In this document: positions 50,701 through 58,849 of the stretch, one piece after another
Position numbering within the stretch: the stretch's first letter is position 1
Layout of the letters: each line of letters starts with the position of its first letter
Source of the DNA: Diadema setosum
Taxonomy: Eukaryota; Echinodermata; Echinoidea; Diadematoida; Diadematidae
Assembly: GCA_033980235.1 (NCBI GenBank)
Contig: CM067067.1
Location: 10,890,901-10,954,900, forward strand
Direction of reading: 5' to 3'
Length of the DNA stretch: 64,000 nucleotides
Position numbers and translations under genes: made by a program
Notes under the pieces: model-generated
The model's input: the letters and a program-made list of their open reading frames with translations, nothing else
Told to the model about the DNA's origin: nothing
The model's database searches: none

Positions 50701-53700
50701 AACAGTATTGAGGCTTTGAAACATCAAGTTTGTTAGGGAAGAAAGGTTGAGTGTACTACCAGGTGGAATTCATTTCATTTCAATATCTACTAAATAAAAG
50801 TTCAGCAACAACTAAGGAATGAAACTTTAGTTTGATCCACAAATGCTTCAGGTTTTGCTTTGTTTTGTTTTGTTTTGTTTTGTGTTGTTTTGTTTGTTGT
50901 TTTTTTTTCAATGGCAAACCAGCACTTCAAACTGTCATACACATAAAAGGAATTGTGTTTTTATTTATCTGGTAATTTTCACTGTCTGGTAGAATATCCT
51001 AAAATGCAAACATGATGCATTTATAATCAGCACAATGTAAGTTAAGAAAAAAAAAGTATGGTTCATAGGGTGTATTAAAAAGGGTGATTAAATCTAAATG
51101 TAATATATTTGTTCTTCAAACAGTTTTATGGGGGGGGGGGGGGGGGGTCACATCTCATTATTTTCATCTTAGATGAATCCAATGGACTTACCAAAACAGC
51201 AGGGGGCATTGGTGGCTGGAACTTCTTGCAGAAATCTCTCAGACAGAACTCATATGACTCGCAGAGAGTTCTCTCCTCTGATTCACTCAAAAAGAAAGTT
51301 GAAAGGTCTTTACCCTGAGACAAGATACGGTTAGAATGTCATTATTGTGGAAAACTTGTAATCTAATATTGTTACTCTGTCAAGTTATCATTCAAATTTA
51401 TTGGGGGAAAAAATGAAGTAAATCAACAATTCAAAGTTTCACAGACCTGCAACGCACCAAGCAAAACACTTTTATATTTATAGGACAAGTTCACCTTCAT
51501 AAACATAAGGATTGAGAGAATGTAGCAATATTAGCAGAACACATCATTGAAAGTTTGAGGAAAATCAGACAATCCGTTCAAAAGTTATGAATTTTTGAAG
51601 TTTTAATGCAGTAACCACTGGATGAGAAGACTACTGCATTGTATGAATAACTTAGATGTCACATGCGTACAACAATATAAGGAAAATAAAAAGAGAATTT
51701 CACAATATTTCATCTTTTGAAAAAAGTACACATTCCCTTGACTCGTTACCGACATATGTAAGGGGTAATATCATTCCCCCTGCCTTTAGAAAGAGGCAAG
51801 TCAAGTGCTCTTTTATTATGCGAAAAAAGTGAAAATATGTTGAATTTTCTTTACATTTTCTTTATACTGTTGTACGCATCTGACTCACAAGCTGTAGTAG
51901 TCTCCTCATCCAGCGGTTCCAACACAAAAATTTTAAGAATTCATAACTTTTGCATCGATTGTCCAGTTTTCCTCAAACTTTCACTGATGTGTTCTACTAA
52001 TATTGCTGCATTCTCTCAATCCTTATGTTTATGAAGGTGAACTTGTCCTTTAATCAAGGTTTCACTTTAATGTCTATCATCATTGGGCCGGATGCATAAA
52101 CGCTAGCAATTGCTTGTGCTAGTCTTTTACTCGAATCCGTATGCATAAAAACAAGCAATTGCTTACGAGCAGAAGCTCTTGCTAGCAAGTACAAGCAATT
52201 GCTTGCTGTCCGCAAGCAATTGCTCAGAGACCAAGCATTTGCTTAAAAACGTATGCATAAAACATACCTTTTGCTAGTTCTTGCTAGCAATTGCTTACGA
52301 TTTTCCAAGCTCTGTAAAATGAGCTTGAGCTTTTGCTTATCTGGGACGTTCCCTTTTAAGTATCATTTTCATATTCATGGAAGAAAGACAACAATTGTGA
52401 AGGAGTGGTATAAATCTACAAGAAATTACTCTTAAGTAGAGTAAGAAATTTTTCATTTCAACAACGGGAATGTCCAGTGGTTAGCACGCAAAATTTGATG
52501 AAAAACAGGTAGGATGTCTCACTTCGGTGGAGAGCAAGGAGACGTCTCTCCACGTGCGATCTGGCAGATGCGGGGTATTGTAAGCAGTGGTGGGAATCAG
52601 CCAGTAATACGAGTGTGTGTATAGTTGTGTGTGTGTGTGCGTCGGTGTGTGCATTTATGAGTGTCATTTCATAGCTCTTCTGCTATGTCAGGAAATGTTT
52701 CCGCACACAAATGCCCTTTCAAATGCATGCTGCCACACTCGCCTTTGTTCTTGTGTTCGCACAGGCGTGACGCTATTGTTTGAACCCTAAGCAATTGCTT
52801 GCTGAATGCAAGCAAAAGGTATGTGCACAAGCAAAAGATTATGCATATGTATTTAAGCAATTGCTTGAGCTACACCTTTTACTAGACGAGCTTGTGCTTT
52901 TGCTAGAAGCAATTGCTTACAAGCAATTGCTTGTTTTATGCATTCGGCCCATTGTCTTTTGCTTACAGTGTTGAGTGCTGTTCAAAACAATGATCCAAGA
53001 ACTTGCAACCAAAAAGTGAAACGGAAAAGCAAGATACCAGTGTGCTCTTTGGGGCGGTGTATAACATTGAAACATAACAGGTTTATGTTACAAAATGCCC
53101 AGACACCTGATATTTTTAGATATTGTGACATATCCTGTGACAGTTCATTCAATCATTCAGTTTGGTTTTATTAGTCTTAATCATCAAAAAGTCTGAAGAC
53201 TAAAAGTGTGAGTTTACTTAGAAATACCACAAACACACACACACATTCAAAGAGTGTAAATTGATATTCATAACAAGATTGCAAAGTTGCAAAGCACATA
53301 AACAAATATATGTACATTCAAAAGTCACGTCCAAAACAGTTCCTGTAATCATACCATTAGGTACTTTACCATTACATTTGCTCAACTGCAGCATGTTGCA
53401 CTGCAGTTCTAATCCCAAAATGGTCGAAGGAGGTCCAGTGGTTGTTGATTTACTTCAATGTAAGCAAATCTTAAAGACAACCATGACCTTCCTTGGCCAA
53501 CTAGTGGCAAACATCACAACTGGACATATTGATTCAAGAATGTATTTCACAATTTTACAGCAATGGGCACTTACAATGGGTTAAATAAATTTGTTATGAT
53601 TTTTAAGTTTGGTTTGAATGTTAACCTTTAAACCTAACCCATACATAGTAACTCATGTGACCAAACGTTCAATCAGTTACAAAGAATGTCACAGTCAGCA

Positions 53701-53986
53701 ATTTTCAATAAACCTGTTGCTTTCTATCCTACATGTTCAGAGAAGTGCCAATGGACAGCAAAACACAAATGTCACAAATAATCATCTTCTTCTTTTTATT
53801 TTCTTTTCCACAATTTGGTCTAAACAGCCACATTACTAACATGACCCTTTCACCTCTCCTCATACAAACCTGTGCTTTTGCTGCATGCTCATCCCTATAT
53901 CTGTGGTTAGCAGCACTACGTTTCTCTGTCAATTCTTCAGCAGAAGAGAAAGTCCATTCTCTTCTCTGGCTGCTGGTGTGATACAT
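32649..53986 (-). CDS. CCNH: Cyclin H gene (nine coding exons; 3' end unresolved)
   Basis: Cyclin H pairs with CDK7 and MAT1 to form the CDK-activating kinase, in the nucleus as part of TFIIH, phosphorylating CDK T-loops and the RNA polymerase II C-terminal domain. Joining 53986-53870, 51314-51192, 48809-48736, 47568-47364, 46450-46343, 43004-42949, 37517-37444, 34441-34330 and 32724-32649 gives 315 residues in one frame with GT-AG borders; human cyclin H has 323. Family marks, in order: [15 protein letters not shown] start, [20 protein letters not shown] (first cyclin-box helix), [59 protein letters not shown], then a lysine- and acid-rich C-terminal helix. No frameshift or internal stop. 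The exon carrying the stop is not identified. Confidence 0.95.
32875..33618. mobile_element. 744-bp TIR element flanked by TA (cyclin H intron 8)
   Basis: TGTGACCCGCTACAACAAAA at 32875 is repeated inverted at 33618. TA lies on both sides (32873-32874, 33619-33620), as expected of Tc1/mariner-like insertion. No transposase frame, so non-autonomous. Confidence 0.88.
34330..34441 (-). CDS. CCNH: Cyclin H exon 8
   Basis: Completes Thr253, then [20 protein letters not shown] and [16 protein letters not shown]. The LxxKLxxC pattern matches the human C-terminal helix (LKQKLERC). Acceptor CTCTTCAG|CC, donor GAAGT|GTAAGT, phase 2. Confidence 0.9.
34500..34705 (+). mobile_element. LINE 3'-end fragment (cyclin H intron 7)
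   Basis: Contains 'gaagcgctgtgatacatgtt', then 'gtaagagcgctatataagta' and a (TATTGTATT) tail. GCGCTATATAAGTA followed by a short A/T tail is a widespread 3' end of CR1/L2-like elements and their SINEs. Only the 3' tail is present. Confidence 0.65.
34907..36389. mobile_element. 1.5-kb TIR element, GGGCCCTGTTTTATC ends (intron 7)
   Basis: GGGCCCTGTTTTATCAAAAGA at the left pairs with TCTTGATAAAACAGGGCCC at the right, one base apart in the subterminal part. Words 'atctatgattaac' repeat near the left end (34950, 34990, 35107). The middle has a GC-rich patch near 35390-35440. No transposase recognised. Confidence 0.85.
37444..37517 (-). CDS. CCNH: Cyclin H exon 7
   Basis: Completes Lys228, then [20 protein letters not shown] and SAIK, leaving one base. 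Aligns with the helix before the C-terminal tail in vertebrate cyclin H. Acceptor TTTAAAG|G, donor CAAGA|GTGAGT. Confidence 0.9.
38012..38884. mobile_element. Element E, copy 1 (intron 6)
   Basis: Starts CTAGAAATGTTGTGTGCCTCC, and that ~118-bp left portion is duplicated in tandem (38012 and 38129). It runs through 'cattttcacttgacctttgg' phrases and a degenerate (GGACAGAC)n tract, and ends 'agcctccagctacacttcgt' near 38870. Related to the copies at 41844, 58130 and 63713. Confidence 0.7.
38885..39593. other. Intron 6 sequence, loosely duplicated
   Basis: 'gtaaaggtcat(g/a)(c/a)aacttttctga' occurs at 38906 and 39255, and 'aatgccaaacaaataag' at 39089 and 39457, so two ~350-bp units are present in tandem. 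No coding content. Confidence 0.55.
39594..40179. mobile_element. 586-bp TIR element flanked by TA (intron 6)
   Basis: GCCGGGTTCACACGTAC and its inverse bound the element, with TA at 39592-39593 and 40180-40181. Internal words ATTAGCGGGAT and GCATCGCGATCGTCATCCCG recur at both ends in opposite orientation. No transposase frame. Confidence 0.88.
40201..40834. mobile_element. TIR element, GTTTATACAG ends (intron 6)
   Basis: GTTTATACAGGAGC near 40207 and CTGTATAAAC near 40821 are inverted. Further GTTTATACAG copies lie at 40281 and 40745. Words CGCATGAGC and CTCTCGCAT fill the interior. It abuts the previous element with only ~20 bp between. Confidence 0.7.
40835..41843. other. Intron 6 sequence, nothing recognised
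   Basis: AT-rich, no TIR pair or tandem unit seen, no exon that would fit cyclin H. Confidence 0.4.
41844..42806. mobile_element. Element E, copy 2 (intron 6)
   Basis: Starts CTAGAAATGTTG and reads 'ggtgtgcctccgc' soon after. The body has 'gaccttgacctatgacc' followed by 'tttgacct' (42582-42606), then (GGACGGAC)-type repeats at 42722-42758. It ends in a hairpin where TGCCTCC (42774) pairs with GGGAGGCA (42796). Only 142 bp separate it from exon 6. Confidence 0.78.
42949..43004 (-). CDS. CCNH: Cyclin H exon 6
   Basis: Residues 210-227 plus two bases: [18 protein letters not shown]. At 56 bp it is too short for usual ORF tracking, but it matches human IALTAILSSASRAGITME. Acceptor TTCCACAG|ATT, donor GACAA|GTAAGT, phase 2. 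Confidence 0.93.
43214..43392. repeat. Inverted repeat, left arm (intron 5)
   Basis: About 180 bp containing 'acttgagcaaaaaaggcatt', 'aagcagtcactatttctgtt' and 'gaaggcgggcatgcatac'. Nearly identical, inverted, to 44846-45027; both arms give the same translated stretch [17 protein letters not shown] by chance. Confidence 0.9.
43711..44187. repeat. 82-bp minisatellite, six units (intron 5)
   Basis: 'catgccagg(a/t)' or a near variant recurs at 43718, 43800, 43883, 43965, 44047 and 44129, giving 82-83-bp units of very low divergence, each with 'caccaaactaacttttactc' and 'aatagtagcaaatcgacgta'. Such homogeneity suggests recent expansion. It lies in the loop between the two inverted arms. Confidence 0.95.
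44846..45027. repeat. Inverted repeat, right arm (intron 5)
   Basis: Reverse complement of 43214-43392 with few differences. A second inverted pair joins on: 44771-44845 against 45786-45858 ('aatcagtgggaatcagtggg'). 'ttgaatatgagacc(g/a)ttctga' is directly repeated at 45041 and 45710. The whole 43.2-45.9 kb block is a composite of nested or rearranged elements. Confidence 0.88.
45090..45640. repeat. CGCGAAAAT-rich segment, likely element remnant
   Basis: TTCGCGAAATTA near 45094 and AATTCGCGAAAATTA near 45616 bracket the segment in partly inverted form, resembling the interior of the MITE at 19134. The ends are not sharp. Confidence 0.4.
46343..46450 (-). CDS. CCNH: Cyclin H exon 5
   Basis: Residues 174-209, [17 protein letters not shown] to PSQ. 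Start of the C-terminal cyclin-like repeat. Acceptor AATTGCAG|ACA, donor TCACAG|GTACAC, both phase 0. Confidence 0.94.
47132..47203 (-). mobile_element. tRNA-derived SINE head (intron 4)
   Basis: Minus strand reads GGCAAGTTGGTTCGGTCGTT, then after ~35 bases GGTGGGTTTGAAGTCCCAC, matching A- and B-box positions of a tRNA. The body continues to about 47015. Pairing is imperfect, so it is a SINE head and not a tRNA gene. Confidence 0.6.
47364..47568 (-). CDS. CCNH: Cyclin H exon 4
   Basis: Completes Met105, then residues 106-173: [20 protein letters not shown] through [12 protein letters not shown]. This is the core of the N-terminal cyclin box. Acceptor CATCAG|G, donor ATCAAG|GTGGGT, phase 0. 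The open frame continues past the donor into intron 4, so the border rests on homology and the GT. Confidence 0.95.
48163..48663. mobile_element. 501-bp MITE, AGGCTGCGTTTATCTAA ends (intron 3)
   Basis: Perfect 17-bp inverted ends. The interior is filled with GTTTCAAAC/GTTTGAAAC and CGTGATTCT words in both orientations. It stops 72 bp from the exon 3 donor. Confidence 0.92.
48736..48809 (-). CDS. CCNH: Cyclin H exon 3
   Basis: Residues 81-104 plus two bases: [20 protein letters not shown]. This is the conserved first cyclin-box helix that contacts CDK7. Acceptor TCCAG|GGA, donor CATCAT|GTGAGT, leaving phase 2. Confidence 0.95.
49100..51125. other. Intron 2 sequence, nothing recognised
   Basis: Has (TTTTG)n at 50858-50890 and a G18 run at 51130-51147. 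No TIR pair, tandem unit or extra cyclin H exon was seen. Confidence 0.4.
51192..51314 (-). CDS. CCNH: Cyclin H exon 2
   Basis: Residues 40-80, with [19 protein letters not shown] before PPMPPAVL, the segment that leads into the cyclin box. Acceptor CTCAG|GGT, donor TTTTG|GTAAGT, both phase 0. A G18 run lies 45 bp downstream in intron 2. Confidence 0.95.
51482..52049. mobile_element. Element F, copy 1: MITE with very long TIRs (intron 1)
   Basis: AGGACAAGTTCACCTTCATA at the left is matched inverted at the right, and the pairing continues inward for well over 100 bp ('ggattgagagaatg', 'agcaatatta', 'aagtttgaggaaaa'). Flanks are TTAT and TTAA, near a TTAA target duplication, with AGG...CCT ends like element D. 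Relatives lie at 56.47 and 60.23 kb. Confidence 0.85.
52081..52954. mobile_element. AAGCAATTGCTT palindrome element, full copy (intron 1)
   Basis: CATTGGGCCGGATGCATAAA and its near inverse TTTATGCATTCGGCCCATTG bound 874 bp. The dodecamer AAGCAATTGCTT and truncated forms recur more than ten times, clustered near both ends (52.10-52.30 and 52.79-52.93 kb). The middle (52.36-52.75 kb) is unrelated sequence with a GT-rich run. Confidence 0.88.
52955..53869. other. Intron 1 sequence, nothing recognised
   Basis: A short (AC)n at 53231-53243. A 107-codon plus-strand frame (53261-53584) has no recognisable domain and lies antisense inside the intron. Confidence 0.4.
53870..53986 (-). CDS. CCNH: Cyclin H exon 1 (start)
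   Basis: Encodes residues 1-39, from [15 protein letters not shown] to HAAKAQ. The start is fixed by near identity with the vertebrate N-terminus. Ser5, a reported CDK8 target in human cyclin H, is present at the same position. Donor CAG|GTTTGT, phase 0. Confidence 0.95.
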
Positions 53987-54408
53987 TTCTCTTCTTATTT
54001 GGTGTGGTTTCTCTTGGCCGTGAGAGGGGTGGGGACTGATAAATGCTACTTGTCAAAAAGGACTCTTTCCTAGGTGTCAAATTCCCCCTATGATGAATAC
54101 CAAACTGCTCCAATCATGAGGTATGCCTTGTCTGTTGAAAACAACTTGAATGCACAAAATGAAAAGAAACATCAACTAAAGATCAGTCTGTATGTCTTTC
54201 TTTAATGACAAAGACTACAGCTGTACATGCAAAGGAGCAGAAGCAAAGCCTTGGATTCAGAAGTCTATGTGAAAGCAGATTTGTATCCAAGTAAACATCT
54301 CAAATTTTGCTTCATCAAAATGCATCAACATGGCACAAAATATTTTCTATCATGCATTGACACAGAGTTAGGTGGGAAAATTGTGTATTATAAATGAGTT
54401 GTCAAAAT

Positions 54409-55020
54409 ACAGGCACCCCACAAGGATGCATACTCTCTCCGATGTTGTTCTCACTATTAACTAGTGAGAATCAGCCGGATTCTGAAAGTTGTAGGGTGTT
54501 AAAGTTTGCAGATGACACCTGAATCATTGGTTTGATCACAGACAGCAATGATAACATTTATTGAGAAAAAGTAGCAAACTTTGTATCCAGAGCTGCCAAC
54601 TCTCACGCATTTTAATCCATTCTCACTCTAAAATTTTATTTCATTTGCATGCATTTCTATTGATCTCACTCATTTTGACTCCTAAATTATAGCATTGGCC
54701 TATGGGAGTCTCACTCTCAACTAGTTTCCAGTATTGGCAGCCCTGTTGTATCTGAATGTAGACTTATGTCATTAATGTTGAATACCAAGAAAACAAGAGA
54801 TTATGATTGATTTCAGGAAAAACGATAACATCATTACTCCACTTCTAATTGATCATTTGAGATTGAAAGTGTGTCAGAATACAAATTTATCTTGGCACAT
54901 ACATGTAGGTGCACACACATTACCGGTAACATAAACATGGATTGGAATATCAATACCAAAAAGACTGTCTCTAGAGTCTAAAGGCAAACCAAAGGATTTA
55001 TTTGTTGTTGCCTCATATCA
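54409..55020 (+). pseudogene. Decayed LINE reverse transcriptase fragment
   Basis: Frame from 54409 reads TGTPQGCILSPMLFSL, the RT region B' motif. After ~15 codons comes VLKFADDT, the catalytic FADD box, then a TGA. Farther on, after a MITE insertion, frames give LNTKK and DFRKND, the segment following FADD in CR1/Rex-type RTs. Several stops and frame changes show it is long dead. It lies upstream of the cyclin H start codon in the opposite orientation. Confidence 0.85.
54588..54745. mobile_element. 158-bp hAT-like MITE inside the RT relic
   Basis: Ends CAGAGCTGCCAA and, reverse-complemented, CAGGGCTGCCAA. Flanked by TTGTATC at 54581-54587 and 54746-54752, a 7-bp target duplication. CAGRGCTGCCAA ends with 7-8-bp duplications fit the hAT group. 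Its removal rejoins the RT relic, so it inserted later. Confidence 0.88.
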
Positions 55021-55770
55021 TAACATCACAGAATTTAACAGTGTACATTGATCAAAATGTTTATGTTTGACCTTTTGACGTACGATACGAAATTTGAGCC
55101 TCATTTCACATTTGCCATTTTTCTCTCTGCCCGGTCTGTCATCCGCTCAGTACGAATGTGTACAGTGTCAGTGAATTGTGAGTACAAATAGAAGGTTCTA
55201 GTGATTCTGCTCTGGTGTGAATGGTAAAAGACGTCAATCAACTGTGATTTTACATTGCACTAAATTTATTTGTAGAGGGTTCACTTGAATTACATTTTCA
55301 AAATATCAGAGAAAATAAAATTCACATGATTTTGCAAAATCCATAATTTTCATGACTTTGAAAATAAAACAAAGTGTTTATTTTTGCTCAAAAAGTTCAT
55401 CCTCTGAAGACCGAATTCAGAGCAATGACAAATAAAAGTGTCCGGTAACACAGGACTCTCCTCATGCTCCTACTAAATGAAGTTCTAAACACTTAAAAAA
55501 GTAAGTTTATCTACTAGTATGTTAGTATAATTACTAGAATCTAGATACGTAAATTACCTATAAATTATAGCGCAGAGTCGAGTAGCGATAGCATTGACGT
55601 TGAGTGCTGGTAACATCAAACACAGATTCAGATACATGGGGCTAGCTGCGCTGGCTGAGTGATTGAGCGAAGCATTAAAAAGTCAAAGATTTGTCTTTCG
55701 TGCAAAGTCACGCTCGTTCTCCATGTTTAACTAGGTACCTCAAATTTCATAGCCAAGGAAGTCTACTTAC

Positions 55771-55900
55771 AATCTCATAAGGTCACCGTTTATGAGGGGA
55801 ACGGTCCAAATACTGTTTTCTCTCCTGGCCGACAGTCACGAAGACGTCTGCTTCTTTCCACAGCGACCGCACCCGCAGCATGTGTAGTGTGCGAGCGCGA
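55771..55900 (-). other. Possible cyclin H 5' UTR exon and promoter area
   Basis: On the minus strand a strong donor GAGATT|GTAAGTAG lies at 55771, preceded by a CpG-containing stretch up to about 55960. The coding exon at 53986 has an acceptor-like TTTATCAG just upstream of its start (about 54032). This would fit a non-coding first exon, but no transcript evidence or core promoter motif is visible. Confidence 0.3.
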
Positions 55901-55997
55901 GCTACATCTACCGCGTACCGCACCAGCTAGTTGATATGCAGCACTGTGCTCCTCATTTTCAATCGTTCAATCGTGTAACATTATGGGCCGCGAATGA

Positions 55998-56024
55998 GGG
56001 GGGGGGGGGGGGGGGGGGGGGGGG
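55998..56024. repeat. G27 homopolymer
   Basis: Uninterrupted run of 27 G. Similar C or G runs of at least 18 occur at 13894, 20213, 20597 and 51130, so the class is common in this genome. Length may be uncertain in the assembly. Confidence 0.9.
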
Positions 56025-56465
56025 TGCAACCCCAATATCTCTCCCTCTCACTGAAACGGTGACACCTATGTAGTATAATCTGCGTTTGTGACTGAATGTT
56101 CCCAATGTGACGATTCTCTTGTCACGAATGTTTTAAATTCAATATTCTAATTCAAATTAGCAATTCTACTGAGGTGTGTGGGCTTTCATGAGGGCGACTT
56201 CGATCATCTACTATAGGCCTAGTAGTACGTGATATGTTGATCGTCTGTTTATTTGTGTTTTTGTTGTATTACAAGGTGCATTTGTGCTTACATGACTGTC
56301 TGTTTCTATTGAGATAATCAAGAGGATCACATTTATTCATTTTAGGTGCATTGGCTCTATTTCGATTGTCCTGCGATGTATAAGTTTGGCCTACCTTTAG
56401 GCCTAAAGGAATAACACAAACCCCAAGAAAATAATGTATGGGTGAAAGCAGTAACATATAGTAGA

Positions 56466-57370
56466 ACATACCAGTGAAAGTGAGGAAAATCGAACAATCG
56501 ATGCAAAAGTTATGGATTTTTAAAGTTTTGGTGTTGGAACCGCTGGATGAGGAGACTATACTAAAGGTTATATAAAAACGTCATGTGTGGACAAAGAGCT
56601 TTTCGCCAGGAGGAAAATCTCTTTGTGTGTGGACAACAATATAAAGAAAATATAAAGGGAATTCCACGAAAATTCACTTTTCTAGCATAATGAAAGAGCA
56701 CTTGACTAACCACTTTCAGGAAGCGGGGGAATAATTGCTACCCCTAACATAAGTCTCGAGTTGATGGAATGTGCAATTTTCATGAAAAAAAAAAGAATTA
56801 TTTTGGGGAATTCCCTTTATATTTTCTTTATATTGTTGTCCACACATGACGTTATGAACTCTAGTTGTCATGAACTCTGCATGTAGCTATCACTGGTTAA
56901 GACTTCAAAATTATTTGGGATGTCAAAAATAAAAAGAAAAATGCCGAAAGAACTTTCCACTTTTTATGACACGTTCGTGCGACATTGTAATGACATAATT
57001 ATATTACAGGGTACAAACAGCCAAAAAGTTGTGTCGTGGACCTATTGAGTGAATATGACTGCCACAATAGAATCATTGAAGTTTGAGGAAAATTGGACAA
57101 AGGCCCTAGATTCTTTGAAAGAGTGACTAGAGACTTAAAGAAAGAATATACAGTTCGTGGCATCATATTGCAAATAATACAAAGAAAATGCAAATTCAGA
57201 AAAGAATTCCATACATTTTATTTGTAAGTTAGGCTCTATGAATAATAGATAAGTAGGCCCTATCTAAAGCCGACACATTCCCTTGACTTCTTAACATGGT
57301 ATAAGTCGAGCAAGTGCTCTTCTGTAGAAATATGCTATGAAAAATTAGAATAAGTTGAATTCTCTTTTAT
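56466..57370. mobile_element. Element F relatives, degraded
   Basis: 'gtgaggaaaatcgaacaatcg', 'caaaagttatggatttttaa' and 'accgctggatgaggagac' match the interior of element F copy 1, with further matches in inverse near 56820 and 57040-57330. Ends are eroded; probably two overlapping partial copies. Confidence 0.6.
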
Positions 57371-57399
57371 TTATAGCTGTCCTCAGCGACACCACGAAA

Positions 57400-58130
57400 G
57401 ATGTATAGTAGCGGTTGCAGAAAAGTGGTTACAGAATATTAATGGGTCTCATTCTTCCACTTGGATGCCGTGGAACTCCATAATGTGTGAACACAACGGG
57501 ACAGAACTTGGAAGGAAGGGATTCCTGACATGCTCTACGAAACTCCTCAGTTCTCTTTGAAATTGAATGAGGTTTTCCTTAAGATGTGGGTAATAAGTCA
57601 TAGTTTCATACCCTGAATTGTATTTTGATTGATTCACTTTTTTTAAATATCAATGCGAAGGGTACCGTCGTATTTTTTTTTATTATTATTATTATCATTT
57701 TTTTCATTAATGGCATCTTTATTCAGCAAATCATTGATCGCATCCAAAGCCTGAATTACGAGTGATTTTACAAAAATTAAAAATATTCAACACGGTATTA
57801 TATAAATATAAAATTACATAATCAAGGTAACATATCCAGGCTAATACAAAACAAGAACAATTCAATATTGCATCAATAAAATATAAATAACTGTTATCAA
57901 TTCGGTTTGTATAAAATAAACTATAATATAGGGAAAAGCAACGGAGATATGTCCAAAAGATGCAGAATACTAATTTCAATAATATTAAACGCGAAAGTTG
58001 TTAAAAAATATATGACATTTTTATATATCAACACCATAAACAAAAGTATATAATATGATACATTTCATTTTCAGTATGCCTCCCCCTCCCCCCCCCCCCC
58101 CCCAACAAAAACAAACGTACTAAGCTGGAC
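57400..58130. other. Unassigned AT-rich segment
   Basis: A 62-codon minus frame (57449-57637) containing HLKENLIQFQRELRSFVEHV looks protein-like but is alone and unrecognised. 57680-58020 is very AT-rich. C run at 58089-58104. Confidence 0.35.
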
Positions 58131-58735
58131 TATGGATAGGAATGTCACTATGGCGACTGGTATGCCTCCGCCATGATACAGATCGTACGTCTTGACAGTG
58201 TGTGACGCCAATTTCACACACACAAATTGACAAAATATCGAAATGACATACTCGTCGCAATTATACTAAATATTCATTTTCCCTTGAACTATAAGTTTAA
58301 TTGAACTAATGACTATATTGTCCAGATATTTAAGGATTTCAGGGTTTTCACTGAACCTTTAACCCTTTCATATTATAAGTATACAGTCAATAATTTCCAA
58401 AACATAAAAATGTAATTTCAATATCAAATAAAAAAATATATACATTTTATCTCTTCTATATACATCTATCCCCAAATGCCATATAATGTCCACCAGATTT
58501 GATTACAATTGCTTCACAATAATTGTGGTAATTAAAAATTATGCAGTTGCCATGGCAACGCCTCCTCTGGTACAAACACAAACATATCTTGCATAACTAC
58601 ACCTCAGATCATTATACATAACAAAGTTGAAATGAATTACTAAAAATTGTGTTTGCCATGGCAATGCTTTTCGTGACGGACACAATAAACATATCATCTT
58701 CCATATTTCGATGCCATAATGCCCACCATTTTTTG
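58130..58735. mobile_element. Element E/B-like remnant
   Basis: 'ggcgactggtatgcctccgcc' matches the left end of element E copy 2. 'gttgccatggcaacgc' and 'tatcttgcataactaca' match the units of element B. It ends in a T/G-rich run. Suggests that E and B share ancestry. Confidence 0.55.
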
Positions 58736-58849
58736 GAGGGGGGGGGGGGAGGTACATACAACATATGGTCGTAAGTGACAAAATTCTTGTTACAACGAAA
58801 TCAAAATCAGCTCCCAATGTTATCATCTATATTTGTAGGCCTATATATT

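Noticed and set aside
53261..53584. 107-codon plus-strand frame in cyclin H intron 1
   Set aside because: No domain, no splice context, antisense within an intron.
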